Shown here in pieces: positions 33,822 through 40,200 of a stretch of 40,200 nucleotides of DNA. The notes below the pieces were generated by a model. The model had not been told where the DNA came from. It was given only the letters and a program-made list of their open reading frames with translations, and made no database searches. How positions within the stretch are numbered: the first letter of the stretch is position 1; each line of letters begins with the position of its first letter. Position numbers and translations under genes: made by a program. The DNA is from an uncultured Clostridia bacterium (GTDB lineage Bacteria; Bacillota; Clostridia; Christensenellales; Borkfalkiaceae): positions 1 through 40,200 of the forward strand of contig CANQBW010000009.1 of the NCBI GenBank assembly GCA_947589565.1, given 5' to 3'.

Positions 33822-34262
33822 ATGAATAAAATGCAACTCAAATTTATCTCGAAATCGGAAAACGAAGTCTTTGCGCGGAACGTCGTCGCGGCGTTTGCGC
33901 TCCCCCTCAACCCCACCCTCTCGGAGCTCTCGGACGTCAAGACCGCCGTCTCCGAGGCAGTCACCAACGCCATCGTCCACGGCTATTCGGGCAACGAGGA
34001 CGGCATTGTCTGCATTGACTGCATGACGGACGGGAGCAGTCTACATATCACCGTATCCGACAGCGGGAAAGGGATCGAGGACGTCGAACAGGCGCTCACC
34101 CCCTTCTATACCTCGCTACCCGGAGAGGAGCGTTCGGGAATGGGATTTACGATCATGCAGACGTTCATGTCCGATTTTTCTGTCGAATCGAAGCCCGGCG
34201 AGGGCACAACCGTCAAGATGTCCAAGCACTTCGGCGCAAAGGCGGAAGAGAATGCTCGATGA
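33822..34262 (+). CDS. spoIIAB: anti-sigma F factor SpoIIAB (serine kinase)
   Basis: 146 residues from ATG 33822. GHKL ATPase: N-box EAVTNAIVHGY, G1 DSGKGI, G2 ERSGMGFTIM. It binds and inhibits sigma-F and phosphorylates SpoIIAA. Starts 10 bases after spoIIAA with AAGGTG; overlaps sigF by 11 bases, so the three are translationally coupled. Confidence 0.95.
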   Translation: MNKMQLKFISKSENEVFARNVVAAFALPLNPTLSELSDVKTAVSEAVTNAIVHGYSGNEDGIVCIDCMTDGSSLHITVSDSGKGIEDVEQALTPFYTSLPGEERSGMGFTIMQTFMSDFSVESKPGEGTTVKMSKHFGAKAEENAR

Positions 34263-34977
34263 ACAGGAAACTCTGCGCCGACTTCGGCTTGCCAAAACAG
34301 GCGATGACGCCTCCAAAGAGCTTCTTCTCACGGAAAACGTCTCCCTCTTAAAGAGCATTATCAAGCGCTATTTGGGGAAAGGCGTGGAGTATGACGATCT
34401 CTTCGAGCTCGCCTGCATGGGATTTTTAAAGGCGATCGAGGGGTTTGACGAGAGCTTCGGCGTGCGCTTTTCCACCTATGCCGTCCCCATGATCGCGGGG
34501 GAGATCAAGCGATTTCTGCGCGACGACGGGAGCATCAAAGTCTCCCGCGCCCTCAAAAAAACGGCGAGGGACATCAATCGCTATATCGAACAGTTTACCA
34601 TGCAGAACGGCAGACAGCCCACGCCGAAGGAGATCGCCGAGGAGTTCTCCATCGACGAGAGCGAGGTCGTCTTTACCTTGGGCTCCGCGTGGATGCCCAT
34701 CTCCATCTACGAACAGACGGACGGAAAGGACGAGAAGTCGACGACGCTCGCCGACCGTCTCCCCTCCGATGAGTCGCAGGACGAACTCATCGACAAACTT
34801 CTCTTGAAGAATGCGATCTCCGCCCTTCCCGAACGGGAGAGAAAGATCGTCATGCTGCGCTATTTCCGCGACATGACGCAGAGCGAGGTCGCACGGGAGA
34901 TCGGCGTCTCGCAGGTGCAGGTCTCGCGGATCGAGAGCAAGATCATTTCGCAGCTGCAGAAGGCGCTGGCGGAGTAG
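34252..34977 (+). CDS. sigF: RNA polymerase sigma-F factor
   Basis: 241 residues with sigma region 2 (YDDLFELACMGFLKAIEGFD, RFSTYAVPMIAGEIKRFLRD), region 3, and region 4 helix-turn-helix (MTQSEVAREIGVSQVQVSRIE). First compartment-specific sigma factor of the forespore; with SpoIIAA and SpoIIAB it indicates a sporulation-competent lineage. Last gene of the operon; no canonical terminator, only a hairpin 100 bases on (35082-35120). Confidence 0.96.
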   Translation: MLDEQETLRRLRLAKTGDDASKELLLTENVSLLKSIIKRYLGKGVEYDDLFELACMGFLKAIEGFDESFGVRFSTYAVPMIAGEIKRFLRDDGSIKVSRALKKTARDINRYIEQFTMQNGRQPTPKEIAEEFSIDESEVVFTLGSAWMPISIYEQTDGKDEKSTTLADRLPSDESQDELIDKLLLKNAISALPERERKIVMLRYFRDMTQSEVAREIGVSQVQVSRIESKIISQLQKALAE

Positions 34978-35081
34978 AAATTGTTCACACATTTCTTTTT
35001 TTTGACGCCGCTATGCTTCCGGAGGAAGCGCAAGCGAGCGGCTATCATAGCAAAAAGAAATGTCGTGAGTTGCTAAGGTCG

Positions 35082-35120
35082 GAGCCGCTTAACGCGCGAA
35101 GTGAATTCGCGCTACGGCTC
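35082..35120. other. long two-part hairpin downstream of sigF
   Basis: GAGCCG / CGGCTC outer stem enclosing GCGCGAA / TTCGCGC, without a following T-run. Sits between sigF and structured element copy 3. Confidence 0.5.
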
Positions 35121-35141
35121 TCGGCACAAGATTGAAATGTT

Positions 35142-35336
35142 TCGGCAAAAATCTTGCTACGCAATATTTTTGTCGAGGAAATAGGCTTGTTTGCCTTGAT
35201 TAAGTTGTCGTCTCGGTCGCTTTCATGACAATGTGCGTCCCGTGGGGCGCAAACAGGGTCGTGCAGCGCAGGGAAACCCTGCTCGCACCATGATAATGTT
35301 TCGACGAAAAGCCCACTGCGCGATCTTCCTCGACGA
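35142..35336. repeat. structured intergenic element, copy 3 (shortest)
   Basis: Outer hairpins 35142-35176 (TCGGCAAAAAT/ATTTTTGTCGA) and 35301-35336. Core GCCTTGA ... CGGTCGCTTTCA, hairpin 35235-35250 (GCGTCCC/GGGGCGC) and hairpin 35268-35282 (GCAGGG/CCCTGC). Lacks the variable middle of copies 1 and 2, so it defines the minimal element. Confidence 0.7.
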
Positions 35337-35483
35337 GGAGTTATGTCAGACGTGTCATCCTGAGCGAAGTCGAAGGATCCCCCAAGCCATCGAAAAATTT
35401 CAAAACAATAAGCGCGAGGGGTCGCGCAAATTCGCAACGCAAACGACGCGTCGTTCCATACGCGCCTCACGAGCTGTCCCCTC

Positions 35484-35766
35484 TGTCACTCTGAGCGGAG
35501 TGTTGCGAAAGCAACACGAAGTCAACGACGCGCAATTCTATTGTTTCAACACGCGGCGCATGAGCCAATTTTGTCATGTTGAGCGGAACGAGATGGAGTC
35601 AACGACGCGCAATTCTATTGTTTCAACACGCGCCTCACGAGCCAATTTTGTCATGTTGAGCGGAACGAGATGGAGTCAACGACGCGCAATTCTATTGTTT
35701 CAACGCGCGGCGCACGAGCCAATTTTGTCATGTTGAGCGAAGCGAAGCGAAGTCGAAACATCTCGT
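35484..35766 (+). repeat. tandem array of the dispersed repeat, 77-base period
   Basis: Units start at 35484, 35572, 35649 and 35726 with TGTCA..(C/T)(T/G)GAGCGGA and run through CAACGACGCGCAATTC and TTGTTTCAACACGCG. Units 2 and 3 are almost identical. Unit 1 carries an extra small hairpin (GTTGC-GAAA-GCAAC). A diverged copy precedes at 35354-35474. Non-coding. Confidence 0.85.
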
Positions 35767-35781
35767 CCTTAATAATGTATC

Positions 35782-36104
35782 GTAATAGTATCCACGGTAA
35801 CGGAAGGGATTCAGATTACCGATAAAATCTCCTAATCTCAAGAATGTCACCGCGAAAATCTTTCACGTAATAATACACGACACCCTTGATCACTGCCCCG
35901 AATAGACCGCTCTGGTTGTAGAAGTAGTAGTTTGTGTAGTGTTCCGTCAAATTGGCGATCTCTTCGCTCAAGAGGTTGCCGTTCTGCGTAACATAGGTAT
36001 GCCTATAGCTCCCATGCCTTTTAAACGTCCTGGTGCCGGTGTAGTCATATTCGTAGAAAACGCTACCAAAGCTGTTGAGCAGCCGCCCGCGCGTCCAGGT
36101 GAGA
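35782..36104 (-). pseudogene. decayed partial copy of the rhs core region
   Basis: Nearly identical to 37462-37879 of the rhs gene (encoding from LLNSFGSVFYEYDYTGTRTF to NPFRYRGYYYD) but with a deletion of about 95 bases just after the DILEIR codons, which shifts the frame into a stop. It has no start and ends abruptly at both sides. Same orientation as the intact gene and downstream of its membrane partner: the position where orphan rhs cores are usually left by recombination. Confidence 0.85.
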
Positions 36105-36146
36105 TTCTTGCCTCTGCGGCCCGTGGGCTTGTCCGCAGGGCCTTTC

Positions 36147-36178
36147 CCCGCGGGATGACCGAAAGGTCATCCCGCGGG
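36147..36178. other. perfect 14-base-pair hairpin
   Basis: CCCGCGGGATGACC, loop GAAA, exact return stem, between the rhs remnant and the membrane-protein gene. No T-run on the outward side in either direction, so not a standard terminator. Confidence 0.5.
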
Positions 36179-36194
36179 AGAAAAAACAAGCTGG

Positions 36195-36710
36195 TTAGTT
36201 CTCGGAATCGCCTTCCTCTGCCTCAGTCGGAGCGCTATCTTCGGGAATGCTCTCCCTCAAAGCGTTTTCCTCGCGTAGTTTCGCCTCTTCGGCTTTTCTT
36301 CGCCTCTCCTCTTCGTTCTTCTTAATATTTTGTTGAAGCATTTCTCGGTAAAGCCTTTTCGTTTTAATTCGCATAGGCATTATGAAGCATAAATCGGAAA
36401 TCACGGATAGTCCCATCATTACCAAGCTGTAATACACGATTTGCTCATATTTACCTGTTTTCAAATAGATAACGATTAGTCCCACAATGAGTAAAACAAT
36501 CATGAAGTCATTGACGATTTGATAAATCAAACCCCTAAGGCATAGCTTCCCGTCTTTCACTTTATTATCGTTAATATCCACATAGATGTGAGAAAGAAGC
36601 CATCCGACTTTGACTCTTTTAAAATCACCGCTAACGAGCTTTACGTCCCATCTGGAATTGGATTTCATGAAAAATCCGAGTCCTACAATCACCAAGATCA
36701 ATATTGCCAT
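36195..36710 (-). CDS. small membrane protein, candidate immunity or partner of the Rhs protein
   Basis: 171 residues: helix about 1-15, a hydrophilic part (VKLVSGDFKRVKVGWLLSH), helices about 60-84 and 88-112, then a highly charged Lys/Glu coiled tail (about 125-171). Family not recognised. It begins three bases after the rhs stop, with its ribosome site (GGGAGGG) inside the rhs 3' end, so the two are translationally coupled. That position is where immunity proteins of Rhs/YD polymorphic toxins are encoded; a three-helix membrane protein would fit a membrane-active tip. Immunity function is inference only. AT-rich like the rhs gene. Confidence 0.75.
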   Translation of the reverse strand: MAILILVIVGLGFFMKSNSRWDVKLVSGDFKRVKVGWLLSHIYVDINDNKVKDGKLCLRGLIYQIVNDFMIVLLIVGLIVIYLKTGKYEQIVYYSLVMMGLSVISDLCFIMPMRIKTKRLYREMLQQNIKKNEEERRRKAEEAKLREENALRESIPEDSAPTEAEEGDSEN

Positions 36711-36712
36711 TC

Positions 36713-39661
36713 TTACAACCCTCCCAAAAGGTTGGAGAAAATTGTCCCTTCTGTTATGGCATCATATAATTCAGGCAGTAGGGTTCTCATTATACCATTG
36801 GCTTGTTTCGTAAACGAACTCGCGGCATTGTTTAAAACTTCAGGGATTTTTTGGGGAATCACATGCATACCATCTTCAATTATATTTTTGAAGTTGCTCG
36901 GATTCCTTGCCCCGAAACCAGAACGATATCCAAAAAAAGCACCCATCCCGACACTCGCAACAGTCCCTGCTATAGTTGGTTGCTCGCCTTTCATATATTT
37001 GGAAGCTCCGTAGGAAGCGGTATTTATTACTGCCCCTAAAATTGCCGACTCCACCCTTGTTACTCCCGAGGCGCCAACCGCACCACTCGCGCCCCCGGCA
37101 ATCATATCTACCGCGACTTGCCCCAAATCAAAATCGCCAGTAGTTAATTCTTGAGTAACAACAGATGTTGTCCCTGCAATCGCAGCACCGGCAGCTGCCA
37201 TTCCGACCAACGATGTGCCTCCGGACGCGACCGCTATCACCGTGCATACAGCTATCGCCGCAATTGCTATTGCCCATTCCCACCATGCCGCAGTTCCCGT
37301 CGGGTCATAGCCCATAACAGGGTTATTTCCGCAGTAGGCATAAAGATTGAGACCATTTGCGGTTTCGGGGTCGAGATATTGGATTTGGTCCATATTGATG
37401 AACCTGCCGACCTCGGGGTCATACCAGCGGGTCTGAAGGTAGTACATATTTACGCTGGTATCATAATAGTATCCGCGGTAGCGGAAGGGATTCAGGTTGC
37501 CGATAAAGTTGGGATCGGTATTTTCATTCCCATTAGCGTCATAGACGATATGGTTTCCCCAAGCGTCATATTCATAAGAAGCCGCCAGGGAATTGTCCGA
37601 AGCCCTCCGGATCTCAAGAATGTCACCGCGAAAATCTTTCACGTAGTAATACACGACACCCTTGATCACTGCACCAAACAGACCGCTCTGGTTGTAGAAG
37701 TAGTAGTTTGTGTATTGCTCCGTCAAATTGGCGATCTCTTCGCTCAAGAGGTTGCCGTTCTGCGTAACATAGGTATACCTATAGCTCCCATGCCTTTTAA
37801 ACGTCCTGGTGCCGGTGTAGTCATATTCGTAGAAAACGCTACCGAAACTGTTGAGCAGCCGCCCGCGCGTCCATGTGAGAGTGTGACCCTTGTAGCTCGT
37901 GGGATTCCCGCATTCGTCATATGTGATGTCAATGCCGTTCCACTTTTTGAGACGGTCGAAAGGCTTGTAGTCATATTCGTATTTGATCGTTGTAGAGCTA
38001 TCATAGGACGGCATGTTTGACACAGTCTTAGACAGAATGTTCCCCATAGCGTCATATGTATAAGTATACATCTTCCCGAGCCGAGAATTTTCCTCTACCA
38101 ACAGCTTATTTTCCGAATCATACGTGAATTTAGTCTCTTTATTATCATGCTTGATGTTTATGATATTTCCGTTCTTATCATATATATAAGAAATTCCTTT
38201 GTAGAGTTCGTTGTTCAAATAAAAATCCTCGTAATGGATAAGCCCGGTTGTGCCTCTTTGCGAATCCGAATATACTACCGGCGAATACTCATAATGCTTC
38301 GCAAATAAGTAGCTCGTGCCGAAATAAATATCCATGTCTACCAAACGGTCGAGATCGTCCTTATAGATATCATAGCGCAGCGATTGTCCGTCCGGAAATT
38401 CGACGCGCACGCGCTTGATATTATACTGATTTGCGTTGTTCCCCGTTTCATAGGTATAGGAAACCTTGATGCTCTGATCGTCATCTTCGTTTACGGCACG
38501 ACCGGGGGGCGTGATGGGAGGTAATTCCACAGCGTCATATTTATAACTTTGCGAAGACAATCTGCGACGGTTGTCATACTCAAAATTCTGGGTGAAAGTA
38601 CCATAAGGACACTCTTTTGTGATAGTACTCACATCTCCATAGCTATTATAGCCGAAACTTACATTCATGTCAACAGATTGATCGTTAATTTTAGTAAGTT
38701 TTCTTTGTGAATTTACATTTCCCGAAGCAGACCGTCCGGACGAAACCTGATTGGAGTATGTCAAATCGCACTCCTTGCCGTCGCAGTACATGCGAATGAG
38801 TTCATTGTATTGGTTGTAAGTTTTTCTGATACTCTGTCCGTTCGCATAATCGGTCGAGTACTCATCACCCCGACCGTTTTCACTATAAGGAGTAAAGGAC
38901 AATTCAGCATACAGGTATTCTTGGGATTCATTCGGATTCCCTAACGAAATCGAACTTACCATTGAGGGATATTCTTTATTATAGGTAAAATAAAATCTGA
39001 CTCCATAATTCATCAAATATCTTACTTTATCATCAGAATAAAAGATCGTATTCCGATCGCAAGGGAAATCAACGTCTTGCAACTTCGTTCCATATGCGTA
39101 ATAATTATATTTCGTCTCGAAACCGTTGGGATCCGTCTGCTTCGTCATACTGCCCATATCATTATAGTTCATGGTAGTTACGATCTTATCTGCCAAATAA
39201 TACGAACGTGCCGCTGAAAGATGATTGTTTTCATAATCCCATTCGTTTAAGATATTTTGCGAGGCGTCGCTTAAACTTTGATTCTTTTGGGAAACCAAGC
39301 TCCCATAATAATTATAATCAAGCTCCTCTTTGCGCTTATCATTTTGGAAATACAGCAAATTGTTATACTTATCGAAGTAAAGTTCTTCACTATAATTCGC
39401 TGTTGCAATTCCCTTGCTGTCTCTTGTGTAGCTTACGTTGGTCTGCCGAGAGAACGAGGTAACAGTCCACCCCTGGAATCTTTTAAATTGCCTTTGATCC
39501 TTACTCTGATAAGACACCTGCGTCGCATTCAGGATCTCAGGCGTTATCGAAAGCAAAATAAAATCTATGTTGGCGTTGTCCCAAGACAAGTCACCATTAT
39601 CATATTTGATAGTCGGATCCGTGACATTGGCGATCATCATGCGCATATTATCGACCCACAT
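36713..39661 (-). CDS. RHS/YD-repeat protein, 5'-truncated
   Basis: 982 residues. Many YD repeats (YDERRRL-, YTYDAMGNIL-type) lead to the Rhs core (about 715-789: NPFRYRGYYYD ... GRFINMDQIQYL ... LYAYCGNNPV ... DPTG). The C-terminal tip (790-982) is Gly/Ala-rich and hydrophobic (WWEWAIAIAAIAVCTVIAVASG) and may insert in membranes; no catalytic toxin motif is recognised. The N-terminus lacks a signal peptide and starts inside a lectin-like domain: codons just before the ATG continue the domain (GDRWN) but are preceded by an in-frame stop TAA eight codons up. The gene is therefore probably the 3' portion of a larger surface protein. Lower GC than neighbours. Confidence 0.85.
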   Translation of the reverse strand: MWVDNMRMMIANVTDPTIKYDNGDLSWDNANIDFILLSITPEILNATQVSYQSKDQRQFKRFQGWTVTSFSRQTNVSYTRDSKGIATANYSEELYFDKYNNLLYFQNDKRKEELDYNYYGSLVSQKNQSLSDASQNILNEWDYENNHLSAARSYYLADKIVTTMNYNDMGSMTKQTDPNGFETKYNYYAYGTKLQDVDFPCDRNTIFYSDDKVRYLMNYGVRFYFTYNKEYPSMVSSISLGNPNESQEYLYAELSFTPYSENGRGDEYSTDYANGQSIRKTYNQYNELIRMYCDGKECDLTYSNQVSSGRSASGNVNSQRKLTKINDQSVDMNVSFGYNSYGDVSTITKECPYGTFTQNFEYDNRRRLSSQSYKYDAVELPPITPPGRAVNEDDDQSIKVSYTYETGNNANQYNIKRVRVEFPDGQSLRYDIYKDDLDRLVDMDIYFGTSYLFAKHYEYSPVVYSDSQRGTTGLIHYEDFYLNNELYKGISYIYDKNGNIINIKHDNKETKFTYDSENKLLVEENSRLGKMYTYTYDAMGNILSKTVSNMPSYDSSTTIKYEYDYKPFDRLKKWNGIDITYDECGNPTSYKGHTLTWTRGRLLNSFGSVFYEYDYTGTRTFKRHGSYRYTYVTQNGNLLSEEIANLTEQYTNYYFYNQSGLFGAVIKGVVYYYVKDFRGDILEIRRASDNSLAASYEYDAWGNHIVYDANGNENTDPNFIGNLNPFRYRGYYYDTSVNMYYLQTRWYDPEVGRFINMDQIQYLDPETANGLNLYAYCGNNPVMGYDPTGTAAWWEWAIAIAAIAVCTVIAVASGGTSLVGMAAAGAAIAGTTSVVTQELTTGDFDLGQVAVDMIAGGASGAVGASGVTRVESAILGAVINTASYGASKYMKGEQPTIAGTVASVGMGAFFGYRSGFGARNPSNFKNIIEDGMHVIPQKIPEVLNNAASSFTKQANGIMRTLLPELYDAITEGTIFSNLLGGL

Positions 39662-39688
39662 ATTCCACCTGTCCCCGGTCTTATTTTA

Positions 39689-39766
39689 CAGGCAAAATAC
39701 GCAGAAATCCTACGGAAAATCGAGGATTTTTTAGATGAGCGTACCCAAATCGTACCCAAATTTTGA
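39689..39766 (+). pseudogene. possible C-terminal relic of a tyrosine-type integrase
   Basis: A 25-codon stretch (AKYAEILRKIEDFLDE, then RTQIVPKF and stop) reads like the end of phage-type integrases, which often close with GTQ-VVPK-like residues. It starts exactly where rhs homology breaks off and lies just upstream of tRNA-Ser. Short and unproven. The rest of 39662-39883 holds the tRNA promoter. Confidence 0.25.
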
Positions 39767-39840
39767 GCTAAAAACAGCACCTTTCGGAGCTTCGCTTGTA
39801 AATTTAGGTCCAAATCTTCTCAAAAACACATGGAAAATGC

Positions 39841-39869
39841 TTGCTTTTTTCGCCGATTTAGGTTAAAAT
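39841..39869 (+). promoter_or_regulatory. sigma-A promoter of tRNA-Ser
   Basis: TTGCTT (39841-39846), 17-base spacer, TAAAAT (39864-39869), 15 bases before the tRNA. Confidence 0.7.
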
Positions 39870-39883
39870 AGACCCGTTTTTAA

Positions 39884-39970
39884 GCAGAGATGGCGGAGCG
39901 GCTGAACGCGCACGATTCGAAATCGTGTTATGCAGGAATGTATACAAGGGTTCAAATCCCTTTCTCTGCG
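39884..39970 (+). tRNA. tRNA-Ser (anticodon CGA)
   Basis: Class II tRNA: acceptor GCAGAGA/TCTCTGC, anticodon stem ACGAT/ATCGT with loop TCGAA region giving CGA (reads UCG), long variable arm, T-loop TTCAAAT, discriminator G, CCA encoded at 39971-39973. Its 3' end overlaps the last codons of a recombinase on the other strand. Confidence 0.93.
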
Positions 39971-40200
39971 CCATTAGCACCCAATTTGAACCCAAGCGGT
40001 TCAAGTCGGGTGCTTTTTCTATGTTCGGGACTTTTTAACTCTTCAAGTTCCTCCTTGTCGAGTTTTACCTTCGTCGGCACGTCGGGTGAGGTATTGTAAA
40101 AGATATACACGCAATCGTCAAATAGGACGACGCGATAGATGAATGAGTTGAAAAATTCGTTTTTCTCCTCGTCGTTTTGGTATTTCTTCCTTGCAAAGTA
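39952..40200 (-). CDS. C-terminal end of a probable large serine recombinase (partial)
   Basis: 82 codons enter from beyond the window's right edge: YFARKKYQNDEEKNEFFNSF, then IYRVVLFDDCVYIFYNTSPD, then VPTKVKLDKEELEELKSPEH. The FxNSxIxxVxLFDDxVxIxYN pattern is the usual C-terminal segment of large serine recombinases of Firmicutes elements. The last codons (LGANGAEKGI) are the reverse complement of the tRNA-Ser 3' end and its terminator, so the gene's end was formed by, or lies at, a tRNA integration site. The catalytic N-terminus is outside the window, so identification is by this short pattern only. Confidence 0.5.
   Translation of the reverse strand, partial: YFARKKYQNDEEKNEFFNSFIYRVVLFDDCVYIFYNTSPDVPTKVKLDKEELEELKSPEHRKSTRLEPLGFKLGANGAEKGI
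39976..40019 (+). terminator. terminator of tRNA-Ser
   Basis: Nested stems AGCACCC/GGGTGCT and TTGAACC/GGTTCAA, then TTTTTCT, starting three bases after the encoded CCA. The same bases are coding for the recombinase on the minus strand. Confidence 0.75.

Noticed and set aside
35340-35766. CRISPR array, because of regular 77-base spacing
   Set aside because: The whole unit repeats with no unique spacers, no cas genes are nearby, and the same unit is scattered singly elsewhere.
35782-36325. Plus-strand frame 35939-36325 and similar ones in the rhs remnant
   Set aside because: Antisense to rhs-derived sequence; the same peptide appears opposite the intact rhs gene at 37700-37900, so it is a shadow.

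Overview
The window looks like chromosomal DNA of a spore-forming-lineage Clostridia (Firmicutes), probably an uncultured gut member. The evidence is a spoIIAA-spoIIAB-sigF operon, strong purine-rich ribosome sites, near-consensus sigma-A promoters with 17-base spacers, groESL, and several BspA-type leucine-rich-repeat (LRR) surface proteins. The lineage is an inference; no rRNA is present.

Layout. 1-1013: tRNA-Gly and a metallophosphoesterase. 1283-10350: a leftward five-gene envelope operon (LRR lipoprotein, membrane protein with a Gln/Glu/Gly-rich tail, BatA-like vWA protein, double-vWA membrane protein, DUF58 protein) from one strong promoter; the usual MoxR ATPase is absent. 10560-14724: flavin reductase followed by a BmrC/BmrD-like heterodimeric ABC exporter. 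14782-16684: divergent membrane protein and ferredoxin-type aldo/keto reductase. 17161-21763: leftward dCMP deaminase, a TIR-transmembrane-LRR protein, cyclophilin and purB. 21934-23863: groESL. 24216-27689: a giant Cys-module/LRR lipoprotein. 27878-30881: EFR1 ferredoxin/flavodoxin protein, a 54-residue protein, a NERD protein and a thioredoxin-fold lipoprotein. 30991-32322: an AT-rich gene with mTERF-like helical repeats. 32842-33312: five leftward tRNAs. 33503-34977: spoIIA operon. 34978-36194: non-coding, full of repeats plus a decayed rhs copy. 36195-39661: a 5'-truncated rhs/YD-repeat gene with a membrane-protein partner. 39689-40200: a possible integrase relic, tRNA-Ser, and the C-terminal end of a probable serine recombinase running into the tRNA on the other strand.

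Strongest leads. (1) The protein at 19168-21303 carries zinc ribbon, TPR-like helices, TIR, coiled coil, three membrane spans and BspA LRRs. The predicted topology puts TIR inside and LRR outside, a Toll-like-receptor layout in reversed N-to-C order. (2) Three copies of an intergenic element (7098-7495, 16687-17157, 35142-35336) keep the same series of hairpins while the stem sequences differ with compensating changes, as a structured RNA family would. (3) A compound palindrome occurs three times in intergenic DNA, once over the purB start codon. (4) A bacterial mTERF-like protein sits in DNA of foreign composition.

No CRISPR array, complete insertion sequence or replication origin was seen. 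All positions, promoters and hairpins were read by eye; family assignments are from motif recognition without database searches.
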